From positions 3,224,001 through 3,288,000 of the forward strand of contig NZ_CP116615.1 of NCBI RefSeq assembly GCF_024832785.1: a stretch of 64,000 nt of DNA, read 5' to 3'. The stretch comes from Fontisphaera persica (GTDB taxonomy: Bacteria > Verrucomicrobiota > Verrucomicrobiia > Limisphaerales > Fontisphaeraceae). The notes beneath the pieces were generated by a model, which was given only the letters and a program-made list of their open reading frames with translations, made no database searches and was not told the origin of the DNA. The position numbers and the translations under genes are program-made. Positions 33,567 to 42,202 of the stretch are shown piece after piece; within the stretch, counting starts at the first letter, position 1, and each line of letters opens with the position of its first letter.

Positions 33567-34582
33567 TGCGGTGGTGCGGTGTCCGCAGTCTTTTGGGCCG
33601 GCGTTTGCAGGGGATACAACCCCGGGCAGCAGCCAAAACGCTCCCGAAAAGCCTGGCTGAAATGGCTGAAGCTCGAATACCCCACTTCCAGCGCCACCTC
33701 GCTGACATTGCCTTTTCTTTCGCGCAACAATTCCGCCGCGCGGTCCAGCCGCAAATCACGCAAATACTGGAATATGCCGCAGCCCATGATTTGGGCGAAA
33801 ATGCGGCTTAAATAACAGGGGCTAACCCCCACCTTCCGCCCGATTTGCTCCAGGGTCAGCGGTTCGGACAAATGCTCCCGCAAATACGCCGCCACCGCCA
33901 GGGCGCGCTCCTGATTCAAGCGCTGCAAACGCGACTGGGCCGCTTCCTGTGCTTCATGCTGTTCGGGTGACAGGAGAAACAAGCTGGCGGCTTCCAGCAC
34001 CTTGGCCAGGTACCATAAGCGTGCGGTGCCGCAGGAGGCAGGAGGCTGGCGCAATCCCGCCATGAGCCAGCGATGCGCCTCGTTCAACCGCACGGCTGGC
34101 GCAAGGGCCGTGCGGGCACGGCCGGCCATGAGCTGGCGAACCGCCGGATGCCACTGGGTTGGATCAAAACTTTGCTGCCGCAAAAAGGCCAGCGACAACT
34201 CGATGGTGATGAATTGATGCCGCTGCCCGCCGGCCCGCTCGGCCTGCAACCGCGCCCGGCGGCGTCCGTAAAACGCGGCCGTCTCGGGTTCCAATTGCAC
34301 CTCTCCGCTCCCCGAGGGCGCCCAAACCCGTCCCTGGCCGGACAGATTCAGGCAAATTTCCACGCCTTCCGCATGAAAAGCCGGCCCCCAGTTCAAGGGC
34401 TGGGTGAGGGTGAAGTCGTGCCATTCCACGCTGAAGCCCAGGCGATGGAAATTTCCGTGCAAGGGCTGCCAGTCGGCCTGGGCTTCACGCCAGACGGCGG
34501 CCTCCGAAAAGGGGCACACTGCAGGGCCGTCCGGTTGGGAGACCGGGCACGGCAGCGAATGGGGACATTGGCGCAGACCCAT
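33521..34582 (-). CDS. AraC-family transcriptional regulator
   Basis: A 353-residue regulator. The C-terminal 100 residues hold two helix-turn-helix motifs: LTLEQIGRKVGVSPCYLSRIF and VSEVALEVGYSSFSHFSQAFRERFG with the AraC signature. The N-terminal domain (FSVEWHDFTLTQPLNWGP, EVQLEPETAAFYGRRRARLQA) resembles the ligand domain of PchR-type regulators, which respond to siderophores or related ligands. ATG 34582 was preferred to one at 34639 because the extra 19 residues look non-coding. It lies 103 bases downstream of accA on the same strand. Target genes are not apparent. Confidence 0.87.
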   Translation of the reverse strand: MGLRQCPHSLPCPVSQPDGPAVCPFSEAAVWREAQADWQPLHGNFHRLGFSVEWHDFTLTQPLNWGPAFHAEGVEICLNLSGQGRVWAPSGSGEVQLEPETAAFYGRRRARLQAERAGGQRHQFITIELSLAFLRQQSFDPTQWHPAVRQLMAGRARTALAPAVRLNEAHRWLMAGLRQPPASCGTARLWYLAKVLEAASLFLLSPEQHEAQEAAQSRLQRLNQERALAVAAYLREHLSEPLTLEQIGRKVGVSPCYLSRIFAQIMGCGIFQYLRDLRLDRAAELLRERKGNVSEVALEVGYSSFSHFSQAFRERFGCCPGLYPLQTPAQKTADTAPPHQRGIGGRGGRPGGP

Positions 34583-34685
34583 GGCAGCGGGAACGATGGC
34601 ACAATTGAGATTGAGTCTCAAGTGCAAAATACACCGCAATCAATCTCCAATGGGGTCACTTCACCCTCCTCTCAGAACGGCCTCC

Positions 34686-35678
34686 TCATGCTGATTTGGC
34701 AGCGGCCTCCGCCGCGGCGGGCGCCGTGGGCTTCTCCAGGAAATGCCCGAAGGCCCGGAATTTCTCGTAGCGCTTTTTCAACAGCTCGCTGGTGGGCAGT
34801 TTCAGCAGCTCCTCCAAATGGCACACCAGCCGTTCCTTCAAGGTGGCGGCTGTGGTCGCCCAATCATTGTGTGCCCCGCCCAGCGGCTCCGGCACGATTT
34901 CATCCACCAGCTTCAATTCAAAGAGGTCTTTGGCGGTAATCTTCAGGGCCTCCGCAGCCTTGGCTGCTGCCGAGCGGTCTTTCCACAGAATCGCGGCGCA
35001 ACCTTCCGGACTGATGACCGAATAGTAGGCATTTTCCAGAATCAGCACCCGGTCGGCCACGCCAATGCCCAGCGCGCCGCCAGAGCCGCCCTCGCCAATC
35101 ACGGCGGCGATGATGGGCACCTCGAAAAGCATCATTTCCCGCAAATTGACCGCAATGGCCTCGGCAATGTGGCGTTCCTCGGCGCCGATGCCGGGATACG
35201 CGCCCGCCGTATCAATCAGGGTGATGATGGGCAGGCCAAACTTGTGGGCCATGCGCATCAGGCGCAGGGCTTTGCGGTAGCCTTCGGGATGGGCGCAGCC
35301 GAAGTTGCGCCGGATGTTTTCCTTGGTATCGCGCCCCTTTTGCGTGCCAATGACCATCACCCGATGGCCCTGAATCCGGGCAAAACCGCCCACCACCGCC
35401 CGGTCTTCGGCATAAAGCCGGTCACCGTGCAGCTCGCTAAAATCCGTGAAGGCCAGTTGAATGTAATCCAGCGTGTAAGGCCGCTTGGGATGGCGGGCCA
35501 GTTGCACCCGTTGCCAGGGGGTGAGCGAACTGAACACCTGGCGGCGGCTTTCTTCGAGCTTCTTCTCCATGCGCTCGATTTCCTCTTTGAAGGAATGCGC
35601 CTGGGGATGCTGTTTAAGCTCATCCAGTTTCCGCTGCAATTCCGCGATTGGCTTCTCGAAATCGAGCTGATGCTTCAT
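34686..35678 (-). CDS. accA: Acetyl-CoA carboxylase carboxyltransferase subunit alpha
   Basis: AccA with AccD transfers the carboxyl group from carboxybiotin to acetyl-CoA, the first committed step of fatty-acid synthesis. The 330-residue product matches the family length. Motifs include the N-terminal [16 protein letters not shown] helix, [62 protein letters not shown] and [21 protein letters not shown], with the oxyanion-forming glycines. accD is not in the window, so the two subunits are unlinked here. No Shine-Dalgarno sequence is visible. Confidence 0.95.
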   Translation of the reverse strand: MKHQLDFEKPIAELQRKLDELKQHPQAHSFKEEIERMEKKLEESRRQVFSSLTPWQRVQLARHPKRPYTLDYIQLAFTDFSELHGDRLYAEDRAVVGGFARIQGHRVMVIGTQKGRDTKENIRRNFGCAHPEGYRKALRLMRMAHKFGLPIITLIDTAGAYPGIGAEERHIAEAIAVNLREMMLFEVPIIAAVIGEGGSGGALGIGVADRVLILENAYYSVISPEGCAAILWKDRSAAAKAAEALKITAKDLFELKLVDEIVPEPLGGAHNDWATTAATLKERLVCHLEELLKLPTSELLKKRYEKFRAFGHFLEKPTAPAAAEAAAKSA

Positions 35679-35835
35679 AAGCGGGGGTCATATTAACCCA
35701 CCACCACCTCCCCGGCAATGTTGAATATAGGTTCAGGCCGCCGGCGTGCGCGTCTTCGTGCTTATCGAGCAAGGACGAGTTGCCCCAGACGCCGCCCCCG
35801 GCGCGCCCAGCCGTTGGCCCCCCTTCAACCCATCA

Positions 35836-37539
35836 TCAGGGCTTTTCCAAGACGTACAATTCAGCTTCCAAACGCCCTTTAATCTGGGCGCCGGGTTTCG
35901 TCGCGGCAGAGTCCAGATGCAAAGTTCCCACCAGAATCCCTCCCAGTTTCTGCCGTCCCTGGCCAAAAGGCGCATCCAGGAAGATGCCCAACGCGTGCGT
36001 GCCATTCAGCGGGATGCGGCCGGCGGCAAAATGTTCCGGGGGTATTAACACGGCGCCCCCGCGCAGGCGCACTTCCCAAAGATTGCCCCCCACAAACCAC
36101 ACCGCCACGCCCTCGGGGTAGCGGCCGTCATCCGAACGGTGCGCTGCCGCCCGTGCCTGGGCACGGGTGACTTGCCCGTCAGGGGAGGTCAGCGTGAGAG
36201 AAGCCGGCCCAAGGGCACGCAAATCGAAGCGCTCCCGCCACGAGGTCTCAAATTCCGCCGTCACCCTGCCCGCGGGATGGAGGCAGGGCGATTTGCGCAG
36301 CTCCAGTCCCCAGCGCGGCGCCGGGCCGTTCAATTCGGCTTCCATGGCGGAACGCCGGCCGCGAATGAAGGCGCGCAATTGAACCACCGAGGTCTGGAAG
36401 CGGCTGGGGGCAACATGCAAATGCGGCCGCACCAGCCGGCTCAAGCGGTCCACCTCCGCCAGCAGCGCCTCTTCGTTCCAAACAGAGCGCAGCAATTCCC
36501 GCAAGCGTTCCCGGTAGGCCGCACGTTCCCCGGGGATTTCATACAGGCGATGCGGCAGGAGCGTGCCGGCCATCACCGACACCGGCGCCGGGCCTTCGCG
36601 GAAGGGGTCAGGAATGCCCAGCACACTGTCGGCACCCCAGGGGATGAAAAGCATGGGGCCGTTGCCGGGCCGGAAATAAACAAAGAAATTATTGCCGCCG
36701 TTGGAGTAGGAATCCCAATGGCCCAGGAGCGATTCCATGGCCCAAAACGAGCGGAAGGCATCCAAATCCACCAGGCGGGACAAGGTTTCGAGCATCTCTG
36801 GAGCCGGCAGTTCAAGGGCTTCCTTGATGGCCTCAAGGTCACGGGTGGAAGCCTCCTCCTTATGATTCTTGCGCTCAAAAGTTTTTATCCAATCCGGCCG
36901 GAAATCACTCAACCGCCCTTCATACAAATGGCCGGCGCTGCTACCAAAGCGGCGGCGCAGGAAAACTTCGTCCACTGCCTCGACATGCGAATAGACACCC
37001 AGATACTGGCCGTTGACGGTGACCCGGGCCAGGGCGCAGCGCGGGGCGGGGACGCCGGCCTCGGCGAAGAGGCGGTACGCCAGCACCTGCCGCATTTGTG
37101 AGGGGTCTTGCAAGTTGTTGTTCAAGGACATGCGCTTTAACCCCTTGAAAAGCTGGTTTTTGTCGTAGGCATCAAACCGGATGCCCAGCGAGGGCCGGAC
37201 AGTGCTGGCCGAGCCAAGAAAACCGCGCTTGCGCAGGCCAACTTTGGCCACTGTTACCCCGTCAATGCGCACCGTGGCCGGATAGAGATGGTACGGGTCG
37301 GGCGGCTCCTTCTCCAGCCGGGCTGGTCCAAGGGCGGCCACCAAATCGTGGTGTTCCTCGCGCAATTTGTCCCAATCCCCGGGGGCCACCTCAATTTCCA
37401 CTTCCAGGAGGCGGTTGGAGGCAAACAGGAAAGCTGACTCATCCTGGGCCGGCGCGCCCCCGGCTGCGGCGCCAGGGAGCAGGCTGGCCAGCCAGGCCAC
37501 CATTGTTGCGGCAAGCCATGGGGGCACCATGCGTCTCAT
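35836..37539 (-). CDS. Exported CotH-kinase-like protein
   Basis: A 567-residue protein with a signal peptide (WLAATMVAWLASLLPGAAA). The CotH domain covers most of the protein: RLLEVEIEVAPGDWDKLR at the start, VGLRKRGFLGSAS, SLNNNLQDPSQMRQVLAYRLF, and the catalytic-loop equivalent GHWDSYSNGGNNFFVYFRP followed by LFIPWGADSVLG. CotH proteins are atypical protein kinases of spore coats; bacterial exported homologues are frequent but poorly understood. The usual CotH loop is HxDD; here GHWDSYSNGG keeps an Asp and the NN pair. The C-terminal 150 residues form a separate beta-rich domain. ATG 37539 was chosen for the signal peptide; 37581 is possible. Confidence 0.8.
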   Translation of the reverse strand: MRRMVPPWLAATMVAWLASLLPGAAAGGAPAQDESAFLFASNRLLEVEIEVAPGDWDKLREEHHDLVAALGPARLEKEPPDPYHLYPATVRIDGVTVAKVGLRKRGFLGSASTVRPSLGIRFDAYDKNQLFKGLKRMSLNNNLQDPSQMRQVLAYRLFAEAGVPAPRCALARVTVNGQYLGVYSHVEAVDEVFLRRRFGSSAGHLYEGRLSDFRPDWIKTFERKNHKEEASTRDLEAIKEALELPAPEMLETLSRLVDLDAFRSFWAMESLLGHWDSYSNGGNNFFVYFRPGNGPMLFIPWGADSVLGIPDPFREGPAPVSVMAGTLLPHRLYEIPGERAAYRERLRELLRSVWNEEALLAEVDRLSRLVRPHLHVAPSRFQTSVVQLRAFIRGRRSAMEAELNGPAPRWGLELRKSPCLHPAGRVTAEFETSWRERFDLRALGPASLTLTSPDGQVTRAQARAAAHRSDDGRYPEGVAVWFVGGNLWEVRLRGGAVLIPPEHFAAGRIPLNGTHALGIFLDAPFGQGRQKLGGILVGTLHLDSAATKPGAQIKGRLEAELYVLEKP

Positions 37540-37741
37540 GCTGGTTAAAATGACCCTGCGCCTGCGGGGCAGGTTACGCAACTTGTGCCAGCAGTCAGCC
37601 GCTTTGCCAGGCAGCAGGAAAAAGGCCCAGGCAAAAAAAATAGGTTACATGCACTCCCCAGCCATGCAGGCGCCGACTGGGAATCTCCCGCCTCCATCGG
37701 CAACAAGGTGAGACACACTTATGTGCTCGATAAGTCAGGGT

Positions 37742-37921
37742 TTATTCATCTCCCCGAATGATGACCTTGACCCCACAAAGTTGGCATAGTTGGCGGACGG
37801 CCTCGATGGCTTCGTCACTGGCCTTGGCCAGTAGGGAGGCGGGGATATGGACGGTGGTTGCGCCCATATTAATCTGGTGGTTGACGTAATCCGCCAGCCA
37901 TTGGTTTGGATCCTGGCGCAT
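37742..37921 (-). CDS. Small conserved-looking protein (59 residues), unknown
   Basis: Reads MRQDPNQWLADYVNHQ at the start and VKVIIRGDE at the end, with an amphipathic helix ASDEAIEAVRQLCQLCG in the middle. The composition is protein-like and lacks the Arg/Pro/Ala bias of frame-shadow ORFs. It starts 20 bases after the stop of the coiled-coil gene on the same strand, so they may be co-transcribed. No ribosome-binding sequence or known family is evident. Confidence 0.45.
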   Translation of the reverse strand: MRQDPNQWLADYVNHQINMGATTVHIPASLLAKASDEAIEAVRQLCQLCGVKVIIRGDE

Positions 37922-37941
37922 GGGGGAAAACTACCGCGGTT

Positions 37942-38958
37942 TTAATTCACCACCAGGTAAGGCCCGATGCGGACGACCCGCGGATGGCACACGCCAAATC
38001 CAATAATCCGGCTGCGTGACCGATAGCCTCGATCGTAGTAGGACGGCGCGCCGTAATAAGGAAAGTTGATGCCGTGAACCGGGCCGGGGAAAGGCGGCGG
38101 CAGCGGCCAAACGGCCTCGTCCACGGCCACCACTGGCGGAAACACCGGAGCCGTGCCCCAGCCTGTGTTCACCTGCACCACGGTGGCAGGCGAAGCTGGG
38201 GCGGGCGATTCCTCGGCTTGCCGGCGCGAATTCCGCAGCGCCTGGAGCGAGGCGGTTTGCTGCGCGCGCGCCGCCTGTTCATGGGCGCGAGCCAGGGCGG
38301 CTTCCATCCGGCGCAAATCGGCCTCGGCTTGTGCACGAGCTTTTTCCACTTCCTGCAGTTGTTGTGCCTGGTTTTTGCGGGCGGCGGAGCATTCCTGCTC
38401 GACCGCCTGCGCCCAACGCAGGGTCAACCAATCGGCCTGCTGCTCCAAGGCCGCCAGCTCCTGCCAGGCGCCATCCAAACGGCCGCCCAAGGTTTCCAAC
38501 TCCACCTGCCGGGTCTCGGGCAGCAGGGCTATGCCGTGCCGCAGTTTTTTCTTGGCCGCCAGGCGGGAGGTTTCCTCCGCAAATTGCCGTAAATCCGCCT
38601 CGGCACCTTCGAGTTGGGCTTTCCATCGCCGCAAAGCCAGCCGCACGCGCCCTGGGTGCATTTCCTGGGCGGCGGCGGCCGTGGTGGCCTGCAACAACTC
38701 GGCGCGCACCTCCTCCTGCAGGAGCAGGGCCGTGCCCAGGCGGCGGTCCACCTTCCCCAGCACCCGTTCACAGGCGGCAAGGGCCTCCCGCCGGGCGGCC
38801 TCCTGCCGCTGGCGCTCCGCGAGGCCATGCCAGGCGGAAAAAATTAGCGCGCCCAAAAGACAACCGTTGAGCAGCCAGAGGACATTTTTAAGGAAACGAC
38901 GGGCCGGAAGTGGCGCGGTTGATGCTGCCGGTGCCGCGGTTGAAGCAGAGGCGTCCAT
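37942..38958 (-). CDS. Membrane-anchored coiled-coil protein of unknown function
   Basis: A 338-residue protein with an Ala/Pro-rich N-terminus, one transmembrane helix (FLKNVLWLLNGCLLGALIFSAWHGL) and about 200 residues of strongly charged helix with heptad patterns (AQQLQEVEKARAQAEADLRR). The last 80 residues are Pro, Gly and Tyr-rich with PYYGAPSYYDRGYRSRSR and end in VVRIGPYLVVN. The topology suggests a periplasmic coiled-coil rod with a sticky C-terminal tail. I know no family with this layout. A 364-base gap precedes it. Confidence 0.65.
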   Translation of the reverse strand: MDASASTAAPAASTAPLPARRFLKNVLWLLNGCLLGALIFSAWHGLAERQRQEAARREALAACERVLGKVDRRLGTALLLQEEVRAELLQATTAAAAQEMHPGRVRLALRRWKAQLEGAEADLRQFAEETSRLAAKKKLRHGIALLPETRQVELETLGGRLDGAWQELAALEQQADWLTLRWAQAVEQECSAARKNQAQQLQEVEKARAQAEADLRRMEAALARAHEQAARAQQTASLQALRNSRRQAEESPAPASPATVVQVNTGWGTAPVFPPVVAVDEAVWPLPPPFPGPVHGINFPYYGAPSYYDRGYRSRSRIIGFGVCHPRVVRIGPYLVVN

Positions 38959-39322
38959 AATGGTGTTGAATCATGGTTAAACCGCCACAACCCTGAATAC
39001 CCCACCTACCTTCCCCCTCGGCCACGATAGAGCCGATGGGGATTGCTTAAAACTAGGCCTTCATGCTTAGGACGTCAATGCGGCCTCGTTTGTTCAAACC
39101 ATGCCCTGATTATTTTTTGAACCACGCGGCGCCATAAGCGCAATGCACCGTGCGGGGGGCTTTCGCCGCCCTTCGCGGTGCTGTACCGCAGCACATGAGA
39201 AGGGAGGCATCTTGCGGATACGGCTTGACAAGGCTGGGAGGCTGCCGCATGAAGCGCAGCATGCATTCCGAAGTCGCCACATGGGTGGTGGGCGCCCAAG
39301 CGCTGGGTGAAGGGTTGTTCTT
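38959..39322. other. Intergenic region between divergent genes, with one stable hairpin
   Basis: The only clear structure is a hairpin at 39013-39041: CCCC/GGGG and TCGGC/GCCGA arms with one mismatch and a 9-base loop. A TTGACA near 39221 has no acceptable -10 box at the right distance. A short open frame from about 39145 is arginine-rich and probably not coding. The region should hold the promoters for the permease (plus) and the coiled-coil gene (minus). Confidence 0.4.
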
Positions 39323-40786
39323 ATGAGTCTTTTCCGCCGGAAAAACATCCGCGACATGCAGGCTGAAGCGCTGGGCAGCCAACATTTGCGCCGGGCGCTC
39401 GGGCCGGTCAATCTGGTGATGCTGGGCATCGGCGCCATTATTGGCACGGGCATCTTCGTGCTGACGGGCACGGTGGCGGCGGTCAACGCGGGGCCGGCAG
39501 TGGTTCTTTCCTTTGTGCTGGCGGGCATCGCTGCGGTGTTTGCGGCGTTTTGTTATAGCGAATTCGCCAGCCTGGTGCCGATGTCGGGCAGCGCCTACGC
39601 TTATGGGTACGCCACCCTGGGCGAGTTTTTTGCCTGGATTATCGGCTGGGACCTCATCCTGGAATATGCCGTGGGGGCGGTGACCGTGGCCATCGGCTGG
39701 TCCGGCTATGTGGTGTCGTTTCTGAAGGATATTGGGGTGAATTTGCCGCCGCAGCTCATCGCCGCCACCGGCACCACTGTGACCCTGGCCAATGGCCAGG
39801 TGGTGACGGCGTGGTTCAATCTGCCCGCGGTATTCATCGTGGCGGTCATCACCACGTTGCTGGTGGTGGGCATTAAAGAGTCCGCCGGCTTCAACAACTT
39901 CATTGTCATCATCAAACTGGCGGTCATTCTGATTTTCATTGGCGGGGCCATTTGGGCCATCAACCCCTCGAATTGGACGCCCTTCATCCCGGAATATGAA
40001 AGCCCGCGCCATTTTGGCTGGTCCGGGGTGCTGGCGGGCGCGCAAATCGTTTTCTTCGCCTACATCGGTTTTGACGCGGTCAGCACCGCCGCGCAGGAGG
40101 CGCGGAACCCCCAGCGGGACATGCCGATTGGCATCATCGGCTCGCTGCTGGTTTGCACGGTGCTTTATATTCTGGTCTCCGGCATTGCCACCGGCGTGGT
40201 GCACTACAAGGACTTGAACGTGGCTGATCCCATCGCCCTGGTGGCCGATCGCGCCAACCTTGGCTGGATGGCGGACTTGATCAAAGTGGGGGCCATTGCC
40301 GGGCTGTCTTCGGTGATTTTGGTGATGCTTTATGGCCAGTCGCGTGTTTTTTGGGCCATGTCCAATGACGGTTTGCTGCCGCCGTTTGTGAACAAGGTGC
40401 ATCCCCGGTTTCGCACGCCGTGGCTTACCTCCATTTTTACCGGCCTGGGCGTGGCCTTCTTTGCGGGGGTCTTGACGGTGCGCGAGGCGAGCGAGCTGTG
40501 CTCCATCGGCACGCTGCTGGCGTTTGTGATTGTTTCGGTGGGCATTGTGGTGTTGCGCATTCGCGAGCCGCATCTGCCCCGCGCCTTCAAGTGCCCGGCC
40601 GTCTGGTTTGTGGGGCCGATGGGGGCGCTTACGGCCGGCACGCTCATGGCCTTTGCTTCAGCCACCACCTGGAAGCGGCTGATTATCTGGCTCATCATCG
40701 GCCTGATTATTTATTTCTCCTACAGCCGCCATCGGAGCAAGCTGGCTCACGGGCAGCAACCCAACGGCAGCATGCCGCCGCCTTGA
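39323..40786 (+). CDS. APC-superfamily amino-acid permease (cationic amino-acid transporter group)
   Basis: A 487-residue inner-membrane protein with about 12 transmembrane helices. The first helix carries the APC substrate motif VMLGIGAIIGTGIFVLTG, and the second segment has FVLAGIAAVFAAFCYSEFASLVPMSGSAYAY. FFAYIGFDAVSTAAQEARNPQRDMP in TM6 is typical of the YfnA/CAT group, and LYGQSRVFWAMSNDGLLPP follows TM8. It imports or exchanges amino acids driven by the ion gradient; the specificity is not readable. It stands alone, convergent with rsmB 31 bases downstream. Confidence 0.92.
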   Translation: MSLFRRKNIRDMQAEALGSQHLRRALGPVNLVMLGIGAIIGTGIFVLTGTVAAVNAGPAVVLSFVLAGIAAVFAAFCYSEFASLVPMSGSAYAYGYATLGEFFAWIIGWDLILEYAVGAVTVAIGWSGYVVSFLKDIGVNLPPQLIAATGTTVTLANGQVVTAWFNLPAVFIVAVITTLLVVGIKESAGFNNFIVIIKLAVILIFIGGAIWAINPSNWTPFIPEYESPRHFGWSGVLAGAQIVFFAYIGFDAVSTAAQEARNPQRDMPIGIIGSLLVCTVLYILVSGIATGVVHYKDLNVADPIALVADRANLGWMADLIKVGAIAGLSSVILVMLYGQSRVFWAMSNDGLLPPFVNKVHPRFRTPWLTSIFTGLGVAFFAGVLTVREASELCSIGTLLAFVIVSVGIVVLRIREPHLPRAFKCPAVWFVGPMGALTAGTLMAFASATTWKRLIIWLIIGLIIYFSYSRHRSKLAHGQQPNGSMPPP

Positions 40787-40817
40787 CGGGGGCAGGGCGA
40801 GAGATTGCAGGGGGGAT

Positions 40818-42113
40818 TCAGGCGTGCGTCAGGACCGCGATATAAGCCCCATCCACATGGTCCTTAAACGGTAACAACGTTTTCTCTGACAAGCACTTCC
40901 ATTGGGGATTCTCCAATAAAAAGGCGTGGACCACCCCTTGATTTTCCTCTGGCTCAACGCTGCAGGTGCTGTACACCAGACGGCCGCCCGGGCGCAACCT
41001 GCGGGCTGCCCGGTTGAGCAGTTGACTCTGCTGGCGGGCCAGGCGCTGGATTTCTTGGGGTTGCAAGCGCCAGCGCAGCTCGACGCGCCGCCGCATCACG
41101 CCCGTGTTGCTGCACGGGACGTCGAGGAGAATGCGGTCATAAACGGCTTCAGGGGCAGCGTCCCAATCGGCGGCTGCCACGGTGACTTTGGCAGCGCCGA
41201 GCCGCTCCAGGTTCTCCCGCAAGCGCTGGAGCCGCTCTGGGCTGGCATCCCAGGCAGTCATTATGGCCTCATTACGGACGAGCTGGGCGATGAACGTGGT
41301 TTTGCCGCCCGGGGCCGCGCAGGCATCCAGAATAGTCTGACCAGGCTGCGGCTCCAGCGCCAGCGGCGCCAGCAAGGTGCTGGGGTCCTGCACATAAAAA
41401 CCGCCCGTGGCAAAGCTCACCAGCGAGGACAACGGCGGGTGCTCCTTCAACCGGAAGACCCAACCTTCGGGCAGCCAGTCCGCTTGAAACGGCTCAAATT
41501 CCACTCCTTCCTGCCGCCAGCGGGCCTGCAAATCCGCAACCGTCCATTTCAAAGTGTTCACGCGCACCCACAGGGGCGGGGGGGTGTTGTTCCAATCCAG
41601 GAAGCGACGGACGTCCTCCTCACCCCAGCGGGCCAGCCATCGGTCCACCAGCCATTGGGGATGGGAATAACCCAGGGCCGGTCGGTTTTGCTTCAGCTCG
41701 GCGAGGTATTGGCGGGTGGACTCTTTTTGCCGGGCAAAAGCCCGCAAGACCGCATTGAGAAAGCCGGCGCCTGAGTCGCAGCCCAACCGCCGGGCGAGGG
41801 AGACCGTTTCATGGACCGCCGCGTGGTCGGGGATGCGGTCCAACCAGAACATCTGGTAAAGGCCCAGGCGCAGGAGCTGGCGGAGGCGCGGCTCGGGTTT
41901 GCGGCGGGAGACCTGGCGGTCAATGAGATGGTCAAGGGTGGCCTGCCAGCGGATGACCCCATAAACCAGCTCCATGACCAGGCGCTGGTCCGGCGCCACC
42001 AGCGCGTGCCGGGCCAGTTCGGATTCCAACCGGTTTTCAACAAATCCCGCTCCCCGGGTGCTGCCCAGCAAAATCCGGGCCGCAATTTCTCTTGGATTTT
42101 GCGCCTTCACCAA
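40818..42113 (-). CDS. rsmB: 16S rRNA (cytosine-967 C5)-methyltransferase
   Basis: RsmB methylates C967 of 16S rRNA using S-adenosylmethionine. The 431-residue protein has the N-terminal NusB-like RNA-binding domain (VMELVYGVIRWQATLDHLID, AVHETVSLARRLG) and a Rossmann methyltransferase domain with AACAAPGG-type SAM motif ILDACAAPGGKTTFIAQL. Motif IV is LLDVPCSNTGV and motif VI is LVYSTCSVEPEEN; both contain the two catalytic cysteines of m5C enzymes. The gene is divergent from greA, and only 89 bases separate the two starts. Confidence 0.94.
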   Translation of the reverse strand: MVKAQNPREIAARILLGSTRGAGFVENRLESELARHALVAPDQRLVMELVYGVIRWQATLDHLIDRQVSRRKPEPRLRQLLRLGLYQMFWLDRIPDHAAVHETVSLARRLGCDSGAGFLNAVLRAFARQKESTRQYLAELKQNRPALGYSHPQWLVDRWLARWGEEDVRRFLDWNNTPPPLWVRVNTLKWTVADLQARWRQEGVEFEPFQADWLPEGWVFRLKEHPPLSSLVSFATGGFYVQDPSTLLAPLALEPQPGQTILDACAAPGGKTTFIAQLVRNEAIMTAWDASPERLQRLRENLERLGAAKVTVAAADWDAAPEAVYDRILLDVPCSNTGVMRRRVELRWRLQPQEIQRLARQQSQLLNRAARRLRPGGRLVYSTCSVEPEENQGVVHAFLLENPQWKCLSEKTLLPFKDHVDGAYIAVLTHA

Positions 42114-42202
42114 TTATTAATTAGAGATACTCGGTTGCCGTTGACGGATTGTGACGGGCCGAGGGGCGGTTGACGATAGCAAAGTGGAAAGGCGTTGAGG
42201 GC

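Noticed and set aside
39110-40573. A 487-codon minus-strand frame opposite the amino-acid permease
   Set aside because: The permease frame shows transmembrane helices and APC motifs; the antisense frame is His/Gln/Arg-rich.
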